DNA of 64,000 nt from Branchiostoma floridae. Lineage: Eukaryota > Chordata > Leptocardii > Amphioxiformes > Branchiostomatidae. Under the pieces are notes generated by a model. The model was not told the DNA's origin. It searched no databases and was given only the letters and a program-made list of their open reading frames with translations. A program made the translations under genes and the position numbers. How positions within the stretch are numbered: the stretch's first letter is position 1; every line of letters starts with the position of its first letter. The DNA is taken from contig NC_049984.1 of assembly GCF_000003815.2 (NCBI RefSeq), positions 27,071,424 to 27,135,423 on the forward strand, written 5' to 3'. Positions 11,387-22,363 of this stretch are shown here, piece after piece.

Positions 11387-11510
11387 GCGTTTATTTCGAG
11401 CGGATACATTTACAACACCACTGGAACACTAATATCATCATATGCGAGACACCTAGGAGTCCCAACAATGTTGTATATCGATGATAGGCTAAACGTCGAG
11501 GCCTCCCTGC
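11387..11510 (+). pseudogene. DIRS-type reverse transcriptase fragment
   Basis: The frame carries SGYIYNTTGTLISSYARHLG followed by VPTMLYIDDRLNVE. The YIDDR active-site box preceded by a GVP block is characteristic of DIRS-like (tyrosine-recombinase retroelement) RTs rather than LINE or gypsy RTs. Only the palm catalytic region is left, about 40 residues. No DIRS recombinase or inverted repeats were found beside it. Confidence 0.5.
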
Positions 11511-11997
11511 CACCCAGGGGTTTCGCGGCCCGACAGGTTGATCACGGTGGGCTCAACCCGATCCCTGCTTTGTCTCTGGATGAGGATCGACGAGCTCAGG
11601 GTGCTGACCCGACTTTGGCTTGCCTCGAATTAGATATGCAAAGAGGCACGAAACCTAACAACCACGGTGCACGCTTTATTCTGATGTGACCTCAACAATT
11701 ATTGGGCCTATGTCTGTTGTACAAGATGAGAATAGATAATCGTGTCAGCAAATAGTCAATGCAAAACCAAAACTGAAAAAATGAACTAAAAGGATATGAA
11801 ACAGATGGGAAAGTAACTTGATAGAGTCTTTACATAGCGCATTTCCAAATGCAAAAGGATATAGATGTACCCACGATCTGAAGAATATCAAGGGAAAATG
11901 CCGCCAACACAAAATACCCATTGCGTGTCAGATTATTGATTGTTTAAAAAAACTGTCTAAACACTGAAGATTTTGAAAATGATTGTGCCTTACAGGA

Positions 11998-12780
11998 TAT
12001 TAATTGGATGGAAACTGGTCATGATAACATGGTCAGATTCATAACATACTTCAGGAAGCAAATTATCCCAGTCCTCAAAGATCAGGTTTTAGTCACAGAC
12101 GGTAACAATCATCTATATACACAAAATGCCTGTGAGTGTGGTTTAAAGATGGGAGTCACAGTTTCAATAAAAGCAAATTGATGAATTTAATCTAACACCA
12201 CTTGATGGTCAAAAAACATTTGTATTCAACATTTATTTCCCTCTTTTCATTATTCAAAAAAAGACTGAAAACCCGCCATCGACACAAAACTTATCATTGG
12301 ATGTTCCACTTGACCAGATACAACATGAGCTACGTGAGCGCGTAGGTGATAGTGATATCCAGAATGGTGACGTGGGGATGGAACATTGAAAGCTCAATGA
12401 TTCATCAACAAGAAGAACTTGCATGAGATGCTGCGGAAGGTTAATCTAAATAGCAAACCTCACAGCAACTGAACTTACCGCTAATAGCAAGACTTCAAAA
12501 TGAGACATACAGCCCTGTATTGATATACAAGCCTCAATGACATGAGGTTATAGTTGGAGATTTAAAAAGATCCCCGGAGTCCCTACCCCAAAATATACGT
12601 GCAACAGAATTCTTCGTTCTGGGGCTTCAAATCAAACTCCAGCTGGAAATGATGAAGGATTACGAGGTCCTGTTTGTCGATGACACACATGGAACCAACC
12701 ACAAGCAGTTAAACTCCTAACCCTTCTTGTCCGTGATGAACGAGGCATGTCCTCTCATAACCAGCTACCTAGGTGAGAGG
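11998..12780 (+). pseudogene. ZSWIM/MULE-like transposase remnant
   Basis: Two blocks. The first (11998-12170) reads NWMETGHDNMVRFITYFRKQ and runs on to VLVTDGNNHLY. The second (about 12569-12720) reads ATEFFVLGLQIKLQLEMMKD followed by FVDDTHGTNHK, which is the D-x-T-H-G-T-N box of the RNase H-like domain in ZSWIM1/3 and related MULE transposases. Right after it the reading continues in another frame with LLTLLVRDERGM, so a frameshift is present. Stops separate the blocks. A decayed copy. Confidence 0.6.
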
Positions 12781-13320
12781 ACTACTTTTTCCTGGGTTTG
12801 AAATGTGACATAGGCCTTATTATTAATAATCTGCGATCATCGCTGCCGACGCACTGCAGTTGATCCATTTACTGTACTTTTATCTGACAAATATGTTATT
12901 ATTATAATTTTAATCATATTATCTGTATAATTATAATTCAACTTCCTAATAAACTACTATTCCAATTTCTACTCCCTGGAACTAGCGATAGCCTGCCCCA
13001 GCATGCTAGCAGTTTACCTCACAAGGGACTGTGGTACATTCCAAGGCATGCATAAATGCATATTTTAATTCTATTAAACCTCGATTCAATTCAGAACCAA
13101 ACGAGACGTTTAAAACGAACTGGAGAAACGAAGTCTATGCTCGAATGTCAGCATGAAGCAGTTTGGGGGTCGCCTGCAGAGTCATCTGAATGTTATCTCG
13201 ACAAGATATGGCCCCGACAAACCGTTCAAGGATCAACTTTAATTACCAACGCTCAGATGTTTCCCCACTCTGTAGCAAATGGTACCACTGCCAATATCTA
13301 CTGGCAGAGTTGTCAGCACA

Positions 13321-13450
13321 GTTAGTGCATCATGCTTCCTCAAGAAGCTTACGGACTTCGATTTCAATAGAGAGGTCCTGGCCGTCTCCAGCTACAGAGG
13401 CAAGGGCGAACATGGTCCACTGGACGAGGATATCATGGCAGCAGTCATTT
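13321..13450 (+). CDS. exon-like block, unknown protein
   Basis: An AGCACAG acceptor and an ATTT|GTAAGT donor bound an open frame that includes FLKKLTDFDFNREVLAVSSY and a GKGEHGPLDEDIMAAV end. It sits just before the piggyBac fragment but does not look like piggyBac. Not recognised. Confidence 0.3.
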
Positions 13451-13544
13451 GTAAGTTATTATCTTTTTTAATTATTGATTTTACTTTAACGACTTATCAT
13501 TTGCTGTTGCTGTATACATCATGTGATCCTTATGTTGTGTTATG

Positions 13545-15010
13545 TTCATCCAGACAAGCCCGACAAGTAAGGCTTGAAGGCGTACATGTTGTGTGATTCA
13601 AAGAATGGGTACTGTTGTCAGTTCCAGCTATATGGGTGGGAGGGGAAGGATCCATCTGCCAAAGGAATGACACACGACATCGTGTCCAACCTTGTGGAGC
13701 CATACTTGCAAAAGGGACACACACTGTATTGCGATAATTACTATACATCCGCCCAGTTGTTCCTTGACCTCCATGATGCAGGAACAAATGCTTGTGGAAC
13801 AATGAGGAACAGGAAAGGTATTCCCAAGCAGTTCAAGGACGCAAAGCCTACCACACCGCGTTAAAAATTCTGCATAGCCAATGACTCCCTCCTGGTGGTG
13901 AAATATTAAGACAGGTGGGATGTCAAGATGCTCTCAACAGTGCACAGCGCAAAGGATGTACAGTCAAACCTGCCCGAGCGACCACCTCTTCTCAGCGACC
14001 ACCTGGCCATTTCGACCGCTTTTTCTCGGTCCCGATTTTTTTTCCTATTGACGTAAGCATTAAGCGACCTTTTCTCAACGACCACCTGGCCAACGCGACC
14101 GGCCCAAATTGGGCCCCTTAACGACCGCATCATTTTTCAAAATTGAGGTTTTCATCTATTTTTTATGATAACTAGCGCGATTTTGTGCTGAAATCGACCA
14201 GATTGCGTTGGATTTTGACTGCCATTACGATGTTATGTTTAGAATAAAGATTGCGGCGGTCAATGGGTGGGTCAATGGGGCAGTCAGTCTACTGTAATAT
14301 GGGAGGAAATTTCTAAGAAAGATCTGTGTAGCTCATACCTTTTAAAGAAAGATCTGTGTGAGTGCTTTTGTCCAACTGTACTGTACATTCACCCTTGGGT
14401 AAGTACGCTATTGGGACGTACCGGGCATAGAATTCGAAAGGTGCACCGTAGTTATTTCAGATACGGCGATCAAGAACACAGCAACGCATAAAGGGTTGTA
14501 TGGTAACTGACAGCATCAAAGTTCCCTTACTGTCTAAAATTAGTGTACAGACATTATACTGTATCGTATAAAAGCTGGGGTTAAATTTACAATTTACAGT
14601 GTGGGTGTTGTATTTGACATTAAATACCTCGCTTCTTTGCGTGCGTGCAGTGTGCTTGCTATTTGCCATTAAACACAACGGAAACCGTTATACTTTGCAT
14701 AGGGCATGTTTTGAGTCGATACTCTTCTCAGCGACCACCTGTCCAAATCGACCGTTTTTGTTCGGTCCCCCGGGTGGTCGTCTTGGGCAGGTTTGACTGT
14801 ACCTACAAAGAAGAACAATCACGCAACAGGCGAGTTGATCACGAAGCCAGAATGCATCGATTCGTACAATAAGAACATGGGTGCTGTTGATTCCTGTGAT
14901 CAGATGGTGGCGTACCTGTGGCTTTAGACGGCGGACTGTAAAATGGCCCTCGTCAACGCCCACCAGCAACTAGTCAACCTCAAGAAGGAAGGAAGACGTA
15001 GTCATCCTCA
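13545..15010 (+). pseudogene. piggyBac transposase remnant, split by a TIR element
   Basis: The frame around 13574-13860 reads KAYMLCDSKNGYCCQFQLYG, then THDIVSNLVEPYLQKGHTLY-CDNYYTS and CGTMRNRKGIPKQF, which is the DDE_Tnp_1_7 domain with the second catalytic Asp in DNYYTS. A stop follows, then RWDVKMLSTVHSAKDV (to 13960). After the insertion at 13961-14799 the same frame resumes at 14802 with a lysine run, CIDSYNKNMGAVDSCDQM (third catalytic Asp) and a stop after AYLWL. In-frame stops lie before KAYML, after the DNYYTS block and after AYLWL. The N-terminal third with the first Asp and the C-terminal zinc-binding region are absent or unrecognisable. Confidence 0.8.
13961..14799. mobile_element. 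839-bp TIR element with TA target duplication, inside piggyBac
   Basis: Begins CAGTCAAACCTGCCCGAGCG at 13961 and ends with the inverted GGGCAGGTTTGACTG at 14799; both ends abut TA (13959-13960 and 14800-14801). CAG-type termini on a duplicated TA are typical of Tc1/mariner-like elements. No transposase frame lies inside, so it is non-autonomous. Behind each terminus is a subterminal direct copy of TTCTCAGCGACCACCTG...TCGACCG...TCGGTCCC. The piggyBac frame reads straight across once the element and one TA are ignored, which fixes the boundaries. Confidence 0.88.
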
Positions 15011-15015
15011 AACCA

Positions 15016-15190
15016 TCTTTATGTCCAAGCGACAGCAAACTTCTTCAGACACACTATCAACAAAGTGTCCACAAGCGGAGATGAGGATGACTGCTTCATC
15101 TTTGTGGTGCCGACTGAGGGTGAAAGTGAGGGCACTGCAATGTTGCTTGGACATGCAGAACACCACTACCAGAGCCTTGACACTATACAG
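15016..15190 (+). CDS. exon-like block, unknown protein
   Basis: An open frame reads YVQATANFFRHTINKV, then DEDDCFIFVVPTEGESEGTA and ends HHYQSLDTIQ at a CAG|GTAATG donor. It follows the piggyBac C-terminal scrap and could be its distal part or a separate gene. Not recognised. Confidence 0.3.
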
Positions 15191-15199
15191 GTAATGTGT

Positions 15200-15590
15200 T
15201 TTAAAAGATACTTTAAAATTTGAAGATAAGGTTGAAATAATTTCAAGGTTGGAATAACAATTCCTTTTTAATGGATTTTGATTTATGTGTCGTCTTTCAT
15301 GTTTCATTTGTACTTATATGTTCCGACGTGTATGTCTACTGATTTTCTCTGTAATTTGTTTTTATTTCCATGTACCATGAAACTGGGCTCTATTGAAAAG
15401 CAGTTTATTAAAACTGAATAGGCTACCCAGGCGTTTCAAAATAAACAAATATTTGAAATTGAAATCTGCGCAAATTTCTGACTGTTCTGACTGGCTTTTT
15501 AAGGTGCAATATATATTTTGATAATATTTTCCATCAATACTGATTACTATCTTCTGTCTGCAATGCAGCTGCTTTAGACTCCACGTCAGA
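15200..15590. other. no gene seen
   Basis: AT-rich spacer between a donor site at 15190 and the minisatellite. TTCTGTCTGCAATGCAG near 15568 could be an acceptor. Confidence 0.35.
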
Positions 15591-15596
15591 CTCTGG

Positions 15597-16060
15597 TGCA
15601 GCTCCACATAGTGTCACCGGTACAGCTCCACGCAGTGTCACGGGTACAGCTTCACGCAGTGTCACCGGTACAGCTCCACGCAGTGTCACCGGTACAGCTC
15701 CACCGGTACAGCTCCACACAGTGTCACCGGTACAGCTCCACACAGTGTCACCGATACAGCTCCACACAGTGTCACCGGTACAGCTCCACACAGTGTCACC
15801 GATACAGCTCCACACAGTGTCACCGGTACAGCTCCACACAGTGTCACCGGTACAGCTCCACATAGTGTCACCGGTACAGCTCCACACAGCGTCACCGGTA
15901 CAGCTTCACGCAGCATCACCGGTACAGCTTCACGCAGTGTCACCGGTACAGCTTCATGCAGTGTCACCGGTACAGCTCCACATAGTGTCACCGGTACAGC
16001 TTCACGCAGTGTCACCAGTACAGCTTCAGGCAGTGTCATCGGTACAGCTTCACGCAGTGT
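15597..16060. repeat. 24-bp minisatellite, about 19 units
   Basis: Head-to-tail units of the form GTGTCACCGGTACAGCTCCA plus CACA/CGCA, with C/T variants. Units are 24 bases; one junction near 15690-15710 carries a 14-base partial unit. The sequence is open in several frames on both strands because the unit lacks stops. Upstream coding-like sequence (SGAAPHSVTGTAP frame) leads into it, but no domain supports translation. Confidence 0.95.
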
Positions 16061-16193
16061 GAAGTTTTTCTAGGGAAGAGCAAAAAGCTGGAGAAGGATC
16101 TGAGCCTCCTACAGGCAGATCTTCAAAGCAAGGCTGAGACAAACCTTTAAGTAACAGTTCTTTTATACATTTATTACAATAATTTCAGGATAA

Positions 16194-16255
16194 GGCCACA
16201 CCAATTTAATTTGTTGGTTCTTGCCTTTTCTGGTTCTTGCCTTTTCTATTTTTCC
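16194..16255 (+). mobile_element. truncated end of the Harbinger-type MITE
   Basis: GGCCACACCAATTTAATTTG at 16194, preceded by TAA, is the same terminus as the complete element at 33514-33874. Similarity is lost after about 60 bases at a short TTCTTGCCTTTTC duplication, and no matching right end was found, so this is a fragment. Confidence 0.65.
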
Positions 16256-16259
16256 AAGG

Positions 16260-17210
16260 AAAAGTCTGAGGCTACTAAAATTGTAACATCATGAAATGTC
16301 AATTGCAGCATAAATCAATCGACAAGACAGCACAACTACATGATAATCATGTCTTCCTTCTGTCCATTTGTCCGTATTCTTAGGGAAAAAAGAAGGTGAC
16401 GGGCACCTCTATGCTGGATTAGACACCAGGCCTAACCGAGCCCGAGATTAAGATCAGATAAGTATAGTGACAAATTCAGTAAAATGAAATGTCATTTTGA
16501 GATGGAAGGATGCTTCCAAATATTTACGCTCCATATCCATAGTTGTGAAAGTGCTGTTTGGGCTGCACCCAGTCATTACTAATGCCTGAAATATAGTGTA
16601 GACTCTGAACTATTAATCTCGACGTTAATATATATCAAACGAAGGCTAGCTTTTCTTTGACCTGCACTGTCGTATCATAGTATTATTTATTTATTTATTT
16701 ATCTCAGTATCGTGTGAATGTAGCGAACCAACGTGTCTGCTTTCAAGATGAAGAGTGCAACACATGCTTTGTGTGGCTTTTAGGATTTACGCAGTTCGAG
16801 TGCCAACAATATTATTTGGACTGGCTACTGTGTCATATGTATTGCTTCTATATTAACAAAACCATATATCCGCTGTTATCCAAGCACTATTCAAATGTTT
16901 AAGGATAGAAAATTAGAAACCCAATAGCAGGGCCCTCCAGAATATGTTTTGAAGTATCCAAATCTAGTACAGGTGTAACGACACAATGCGAACTTCCATA
17001 GGGCACCTAACAACTATCATACATAATCAGAACAAGTAAGGGTATGCAGCTAGTCGATCCAGTTTTCCGTGCCATGTCTTTCATGAAAGTTCAAGAATCT
17101 GATTCTGAAGATAGGTTCTATCCCGACATGCCTCGCGTGATGAGCGGGTGAGATACAATACACCCTCCATGTGGTCTCACTCCGTGTCGCGAACCGGACT
17201 GATAAGGACC
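16260..17210. other. no gene recognised
   Basis: Contains a short coiled-coil-like frame just upstream (GKSKKLEKDLSLLQADLQ at about 16075) and a TTTA run near 16683. Nothing else seen. Confidence 0.35.
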
Positions 17211-17216
17211 TAACCA

Positions 17217-17509
17217 TGGACGCTCCGACTACTGCTCCTGTACTGCACGGAGACGCCACACTGGTGGATCATGATATCTGATGGAGGTACTGAAAACGGT
17301 GAGGGGATGCTGCCCTCTCGGAGGAGGCCCTCCTCGCCAGATTCCACGCGGAGGTCCCGCCCCAGAACCACAACATCGACGAGCTCGCGGAGCGACTGGA
17401 AGCCCTCACCGGTGAACCAACCGACATGCTCCTGGCGATGACGGGTCTGGACCCGAAAGCCCACGTCAGCATTCTTCACCTGGCGCATTTCCTCATCGTG
17501 GCGGGATGA
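17217..17509 (+). pseudogene. GC-rich decayed ORF, unknown
   Basis: A GC-rich island in AT-rich surroundings. From ATG 17217 the frame reads MDAPTTAPVLHGDATLVDHD, then has three stops within 30 bases, then an open 67-codon stretch, including LARFHAEVPPQNHNIDELAE and DMLLAMTGLDPKAHV, to the TGA at 17507. Base composition and the length of the open stretch suggest an old ORF1-like or host-derived exon. No family recognised. Confidence 0.35.
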
Positions 17510-17734
17510 ATATTTTTCAGGGCTGGAGGGAAAGGCTTGTATCAACTGTAAGTTAAGTTTTCTTACTTTTTTAAGGGACTACTCTGAGGCTTCTTCCTTT
17601 GCTCAAGGTCATGACAAGAAACTTGATGGCAAGGACAAATCTAAAGGGATACGTTTCATACCATGCCACATTCCTAAAGTGAATGGCTTAAACAAATCAA
17701 ATATGGAATGGCTTAATCAAATATGGAATCTATG

Positions 17735-17857
17735 AAGACATCGATCAATTCTTCAGCCGCATTTCAAACACCCTCAAAAAATGTAACGCCGCCACACTTT
17801 CAGAACTTGAGTTCTTTAAAACTATTTTTGATGACCTTTATTTGAGATTTCTTCATA
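17735..17857 (+). pseudogene. DUF7869-like fragment
   Basis: The frame reads IYEDIDQFFSRISNTLKKCN followed by AATLSELEF. The H/Y-x-D-x-D-Q-F-F-S-R box is the hallmark of the DUF7869 domain found in transposon-linked proteins. A second, longer copy of the same domain is at 29160-29495. Confidence 0.55.
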
Positions 17858-18526
17858 TATGATTATTCAAATTACATATATATTAAGAGGTTATTGAAGC
17901 GCGTGCAATGTGCAAACTTATGATCATATGGACTGAGCTAACTTTCCTTCAAACCCACCGTCTACAGATCCCATTTCTGGCCACTTCTACAAGTCTATGC
18001 GTCTCGTAAACACCCTGACATCTACGCCTCTGAGTACGATATATACTTTATCCCACTAGCCACTACTGACCACTGATCATATCTTCTACTTTGGCAAGCA
18101 ATAATTCTCAAGTCGCAGACTGCTGTTTGTTGTAGCCACTTTTGTGGGTACAAATATGTCCCACACAGAACAAATTCCGCCATTGGAAAAGGGACCCATA
18201 ACCCCCACTAGTCATGGCAGACAAAATCATGACACTAATCGTTTCGCTACTTTCAGTCTTCTCTTCAGAAACACTGAAAATCTATTAATGATACTGGAGC
18301 TAAATAAACTGCGACTTGAGACAAAAACGCAGTGTGAGATTTTGCTGGTGATTACAATTAACAGGATTTCTCAAGAGGCATGGCAAAGAAGTGGTGTGAA
18401 TGTTTCCGTGATACTACCCAAGTAGAAGACTGAGGGACGAGCCTGGAGCTGAATTCCACGCCAGTGATAGGGACCGCTGTCGTCAAGGCTACAGAGATAG
18501 ATTGCAAAATGTGTATTGCACTGTTG

Positions 18527-18660
18527 GATTCATTGATGCATTGATTGCGCTTCATGTATTGTGTGCTCCTTGAACTTGACCTATGTTGTACACCGTACGC
18601 GGAGTTGAAAAAAAACGGAATGTGAACTTAAAATCTTTACTTGTTCAGACCTTGGTTTTT
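18527..18660 (+). repeat. direct repeat copy A (LTR-end-like)
   Basis: Contains GATGCATTGATTGCG, CCTTGAACTTGACCTATGTT, ATGTGAAC and TTGTTCAGACCT. A diverged copy in the same orientation lies at 20630-20755. The spacing of a polyadenylation-like A-rich segment before a CTGTTCAGACC end resembles the R-U5 part of an LTR, but no TG...CA ends or target duplication were confirmed. Confidence 0.6.
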
Positions 18661-18730
18661 AAGAACCCCGGCGTCTCGGGTAAGAAAAGTCTGAGGTAAG
18701 AAAAGTAAAACAACATTCTGGACTGCTTCA

Positions 18731-19690
18731 GTGGAAATCACAGCAAGCAAATGTCTGCAACTGTCGTCGGTGTGCAGGGCACGGTCGAACGACCCGACTA
18801 AAGTTAACCCCTTATCCAACAAAGCGAATTTCCATGCATTGCTTCAGCTGAGAGTGGATGCTGGAGACCTGGCACTTAGAGAGCACCTGGGCATACGTGC
18901 ACGCAATGTAAGATACATTTCCAAAACGTCGCAGAATCAGCTCGTAGAATACATCAAACAATACATTCTAGAGACAATATTAAATGACATAACCAGCCAA
19001 CCTTTCGGTCCACTATATGGGATTATGGCGGGAAAAGTGACCAACGTGAGCAGTTGGTTCTGCTTGTCCGGTACACAAAGAACCAGAAACCTGTAAAAAG
19101 GTTGCTCCTCTTTTCCCAATGTGAGAAGATAACCGGAAGAGCCCTGTGTGATACCATTGCTGCTGATCTCACCAAGGTGAACCTGGACCCAGCTAACTGC
19201 AGAGCCCAGTGTTTTGATGGTGCATGGAATATGGCGGGAGTACGAAATGGCTGTGCTGCATATTTCAAGGAGATCGCTGCACCAGAGCACCGTAATTCCA
19301 CTGTTCAAGTCACGATTTGAATCTGGCCCTTTGCAAAGCCTGCAAGGTACAGGAAATCCACTGTATGACGGAGACTCTGAAAACAGTGGGCATCTTCTTC
19401 AAGTACTCCCCCACAAGACAACGATAAATGGAAGAGGCCATTGGGAATGTGGACGAAGCCGTAAACAACTTATGAAGACCAAAATCAAGCCAATGTGGGA
19501 GACACGCTGGGTAGAGAGGCACATCTGCCTCGAGGACTTCCTCGAACTTTACGAGCTCATCTCGGATTGCCTGGAAGCAATCACATTAGAGGAGGGATGG
19601 GACGCAAAAGTATGCAGTAAGCTTTCTAGTCATGTACAGAAAGCTGACATCTTCTTTCTTATATGGTCACTAAATGAAGTGTAATCTCTT
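18731..19690 (+). pseudogene. DUF4371/hAT transposase remnant
   Basis: The first frame (18731-19050) includes NKANFHALLQLRVDAGD, then SKTSQNQLVEYIKQ, typical of DUF4371 of ZMYM1-like hAT transposases. A frameshift near 19030 moves to VRYTKNQKPVKRLLLFSQCE, then CDTIAADLTKVNLDPANCRA-FDGAWNMAGVRNGCAAYFKE, the expected D-G-A-x-x-M block. A further shift leads to SHDLNLALCKACKVQ, and the frame ending 19684 has METRWVERHICLEDFLELYE-type sequence. At least two frameshifts and several stops; inactive. Confidence 0.7.
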
Positions 19691-19781
19691 GTATAAAAAT
19701 TCAAATTTTGCTGAAAAGTCAGTTCAGCACCAAGGGTAGTCCGCAGCCATAAACTACCGGGAGACCTTCCCTACATGTTCC

Positions 19782-19999
19782 ATCACAGTTAAGATGCACA
19801 TGCTTGAGGACACTGTTGTAGAGCGGATCAGGACATGGCGTTTTGGCTTAAGTTTTCACGGCAAGGCAGGGCATCGAGGAAATCCATGCTGCATTGAATA
19901 ACGTGGGAAGAACGGCATGGGGAATTGCCAGCAAAACCAAGCAGCTACAATCAATACTCTACTATCATCCAATTGCAGTCAGTCCAGACCACAAGCTTG
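19782..19999 (+). pseudogene. transposon C-terminal fragment (unknown family)
   Basis: The frame reads TVKMHMLEDTVVERIRTW, then RFGLSFHGK, then after a one-base shift EEIHAALNNVGRTAWGIA. This HMLEDHV...G-x-G...G-E-Q-G-x-E-x-x-H-x-x-F-N pattern occurs in transposon-linked proteins of lancelets and cnidarians, as I recall it. Possibly the end of a different element from the hAT copy upstream. Confidence 0.4.
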
Positions 20000-20138
20000 G
20001 TGCACCAGCCCAGAATATTAACGTTTCCGGCATGCAACACCATGCACACGTACCATGGTGTACCATGTGCTCTAGTCCCTTGCTAAATACAAGTTAGTCA
20101 ATGATCTGTCTTGCGAAAGCGTTGAGCAGAAAAATCAC

Positions 20139-20507
20139 ATGCAAAACAAGGATTCCATCAAGGAAGTCACAAATGGATGGGGCAGCACACACGCCGCCTC
20201 ACACTGGCAGTTATGGTTAGAGACGGAAGAAAAACAAAAGCGAAGAAGTGACATCCAAGTGTGCTTCAACTTTCTTGTCCAAAATTGCCTTAGGACTGTC
20301 GGCTGCTCTATAGATCGACAGTTCAAGGTTGAAAATTATGCAACAAATCATGATACACAGAACATAGTAAACTTCACGAATGGGATCCAAACTAATGGTA
20401 ACTTCCTACACGCCACTGTTTCAGATATGGCCTTGTTTTCTTTGAGTTCTTTCTGTTCGAAAATCTATCAAAACAGGTCGGTTTTGTGGACAGTCGGTCT
20501 TGACTAA
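20139..20507 (+). CDS. 122-codon ORF, unknown
   Basis: An ATG-initiated frame with normal composition: NGWGSTHAASHWQLWLETEE early and TVGCSIDRQFKVENY later. It lies between a decayed transposon fragment and repeat copy B, so it may be transposon sequence. No domain recognised. Confidence 0.25.
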   Translation: MQNKDSIKEVTNGWGSTHAASHWQLWLETEEKQKRRSDIQVCFNFLVQNCLRTVGCSIDRQFKVENYATNHDTQNIVNFTNGIQTNGNFLHATVSDMALFSLSSFCSKIYQNRSVLWTVGLD

Positions 20508-20629
20508 GGCTGTCAAAGCAAGGTGTATCAAACCATTCATTTATATTCAGTATGATGGTGTAGTAGCGATAACTTTAGCCCCTTAGCCTTTAGTGAGTGA
20601 ACCGTCCCTGAGTAGAGCCCTTCCCAGCA

Positions 20630-20755
20630 TCAGTGATGCATTGACTGCGTTTTATGTACTTGTGTCCTTGAACTTGATCTATGTTGTCCACCATGCGGAT
20701 TTCAGAATAAACAAAATGTGAATGGAATCTTTACCTGTTCAGACCTCGTTTTTTT
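20630..20755 (+). repeat. direct repeat copy B (LTR-end-like)
   Basis: Matches copy A at 18527-18660 with scattered substitutions: GATGCATTGACTGCG, CCTTGAACTTGATCTATGTT, AATAAACAAAATGTGAATGG, CTGTTCAGACCTCG. Copies are 2.1 kb apart and bracket the hAT remnant. Confidence 0.6.
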
Positions 20756-20759
20756 ACGG

Positions 20760-21325
20760 TGAGAGTTGAGAGAAATACGATGCCAGATCCTAGCCTAGGT
20801 TAGACTCGTGAACTTGAAGGCCACTCCAGTACAGGAGCGGACAGTCAGGTCATAAGAGTTTATTTGCCACAACGAGAAAACTGAAAATATATGGCAGGTA
20901 AATGTTCGCAGGGACAAGAGGTACCAGCATCTTCTCTCTTTCTTTCACAGATGTAGGTTAAAATTGTACACGGTCTAAGACCATCACACCTACGCGTGTG
21001 TCTAGGTATAAACACTCCTTTGGCGAACCTTGTGTTCACTGTGAAAAGGTATTGTCTATTTCCATGAACACACACTTGTGTTTTAGAAGAAACATCTACA
21101 ATTAGTTTGTACATTAGGATTACCATAATCGTTACCACTATATGCGCTGAGATGATTTTTATTATAACAGCATTATCAAAGCTTCTTAGCTTCCTTACTA
21201 CCAACATATGTACTGACATTCCGTATTTCTAGCGATAGAGAAAGAGAGGAAGATAGTTATTTATAGACTTAGATATGATTGTTTCACTTGTGCCATCACC
21301 GGGTGTGAGGCATTTAAGCACCAAA
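20760..21325. other. no gene seen
   Basis: A 119-codon minus-strand frame (21219-20860) is present but has no recognisable domain and poor coding composition. Otherwise nothing. Confidence 0.35.
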
Positions 21326-21329
21326 CAAC

Positions 21330-21470
21330 AAGTCCTGAGGTCGCTGTACCATGCACCGTATGCGGCTGTCCCGAGATCATTCGCCGCCGTGAGCTGGAAA
21401 ACCACATGGCTTCAACCTTAGCCATTTCCTTCAGAGGAAGCTACTTGCTGACAAGAGGGTGGTGAGTCCT
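21330..21470 (+). pseudogene. TRAF-type zinc-finger-like fragment
   Basis: The frame reads EAFKHQTTSPEVAVPCTVCG followed by CPEIIRRRELENHM, close to the C-x-x-C...P-R-x-E-L-x-x-H pattern of TRAF-type zinc fingers. It is short, lacks a RING or MATH partner and runs out at a stop. TRAF genes are expanded in lancelets, so a captured or decayed exon is plausible. Confidence 0.35.
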
Positions 21471-21675
21471 TAGACTTGTCTCGAAATGTAGCATACGAGA
21501 TAAAAAGTACGTGGACTGCGTACTTTTACGGGTACGCATGTTATGTTCGTGTAGCTTTCATATACCAAGGGACTGTAAGGAGAAACCTAATCTCCAGGCC
21601 TAAGAACATAATGTCAGTGTTTGTTTTCAAACATTTTCTCATATTATTGTTAAGAAAATAGACTAGAATAATGCA

Positions 21676-21935
21676 CCAGAGTGGTGATTCCCGATAGTAC
21701 CGGGGTGGCGAGTCCCCTGCTCAACACGGTAGTGAGTCCCCTGCTCACGAGAGTGGTGAGTCCCTGCTCAACATGGCGGTGATCATGAGTCCCCTGCTCA
21801 CCAGAGTGGTTAGTTCCTGCTCAACATGGTGGTGAGTCCCCTGCTCAACACGGTAGTGAGTCCCCTGCTCACCAGAGTGGTGAGTCCCCTGCTCAACATG
21901 GCGGTGAGTCCCCTGCTCAATACGGTGGTTGAGTA
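21676..21935 (+). repeat. ~25-bp minisatellite, about ten units
   Basis: Alternating units built on GTGAGTCCCCTGCTCAACAC and GTGAGTCCCCTGCTCACCAG, separated by GGT/GAGTG links, with a few indels. Reads open on the minus strand for over 100 codons only because the unit lacks stops there. Confidence 0.9.
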
Positions 21936-22084
21936 CCTCTGACACATTTTTTTGTATTTCCCTGCAGGGATCTTTGAAAACTGGCATACAATTTTCGGGT
22001 CCGAAGATAAGCAACTGTAGGTGGTGGGTACCGAGGGCCAAATGTTGCAAAATTACATACATACAATAATGATGCATTTTACAT

Positions 22085-22215
22085 ATACATCCAGCAAACA
22101 CACACATAGGACCCTGCGCTTACACACACACACGACCCTGCGCTCACATACACGGACGACCCTGTGCTTACACACACACACGATCCTGCGCCTAGACACA
22201 ACACACGCATATCTA
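22085..22215 (+). repeat. ~31-bp CA-rich minisatellite, four units
   Basis: Four diverged copies of CACACACACACGACCCTGCG plus CTTA or CTCA, e.g. around 22107, 22137, 22168 and 22185. Confidence 0.75.
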
Positions 22216-22363
22216 CATAAACCCAGAAAAATGTGCCATTTCATGGCTTCCTGCACATGTTGCCTTACAAAGCAGGCCAATGGTTGCTAACTACAACATA
22301 ACATCTTTAGTATTAGTAGTGTGCTTTGATCATCTGACATTACCACACTGTTCTTTTCATTAG

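Noticed and set aside
15534-16062. Three 110-117-codon frames with 8-residue repeats
   Set aside because: The 24-bp minisatellite has no stops in most frames; no supporting domain or splice evidence.
20860-21219. 119-codon minus-strand frame
   Set aside because: No domain, no splice sites, ordinary AT-rich composition.
21745-22107. 120-codon minus-strand frame
   Set aside because: Spans a minisatellite; repetitive peptide.
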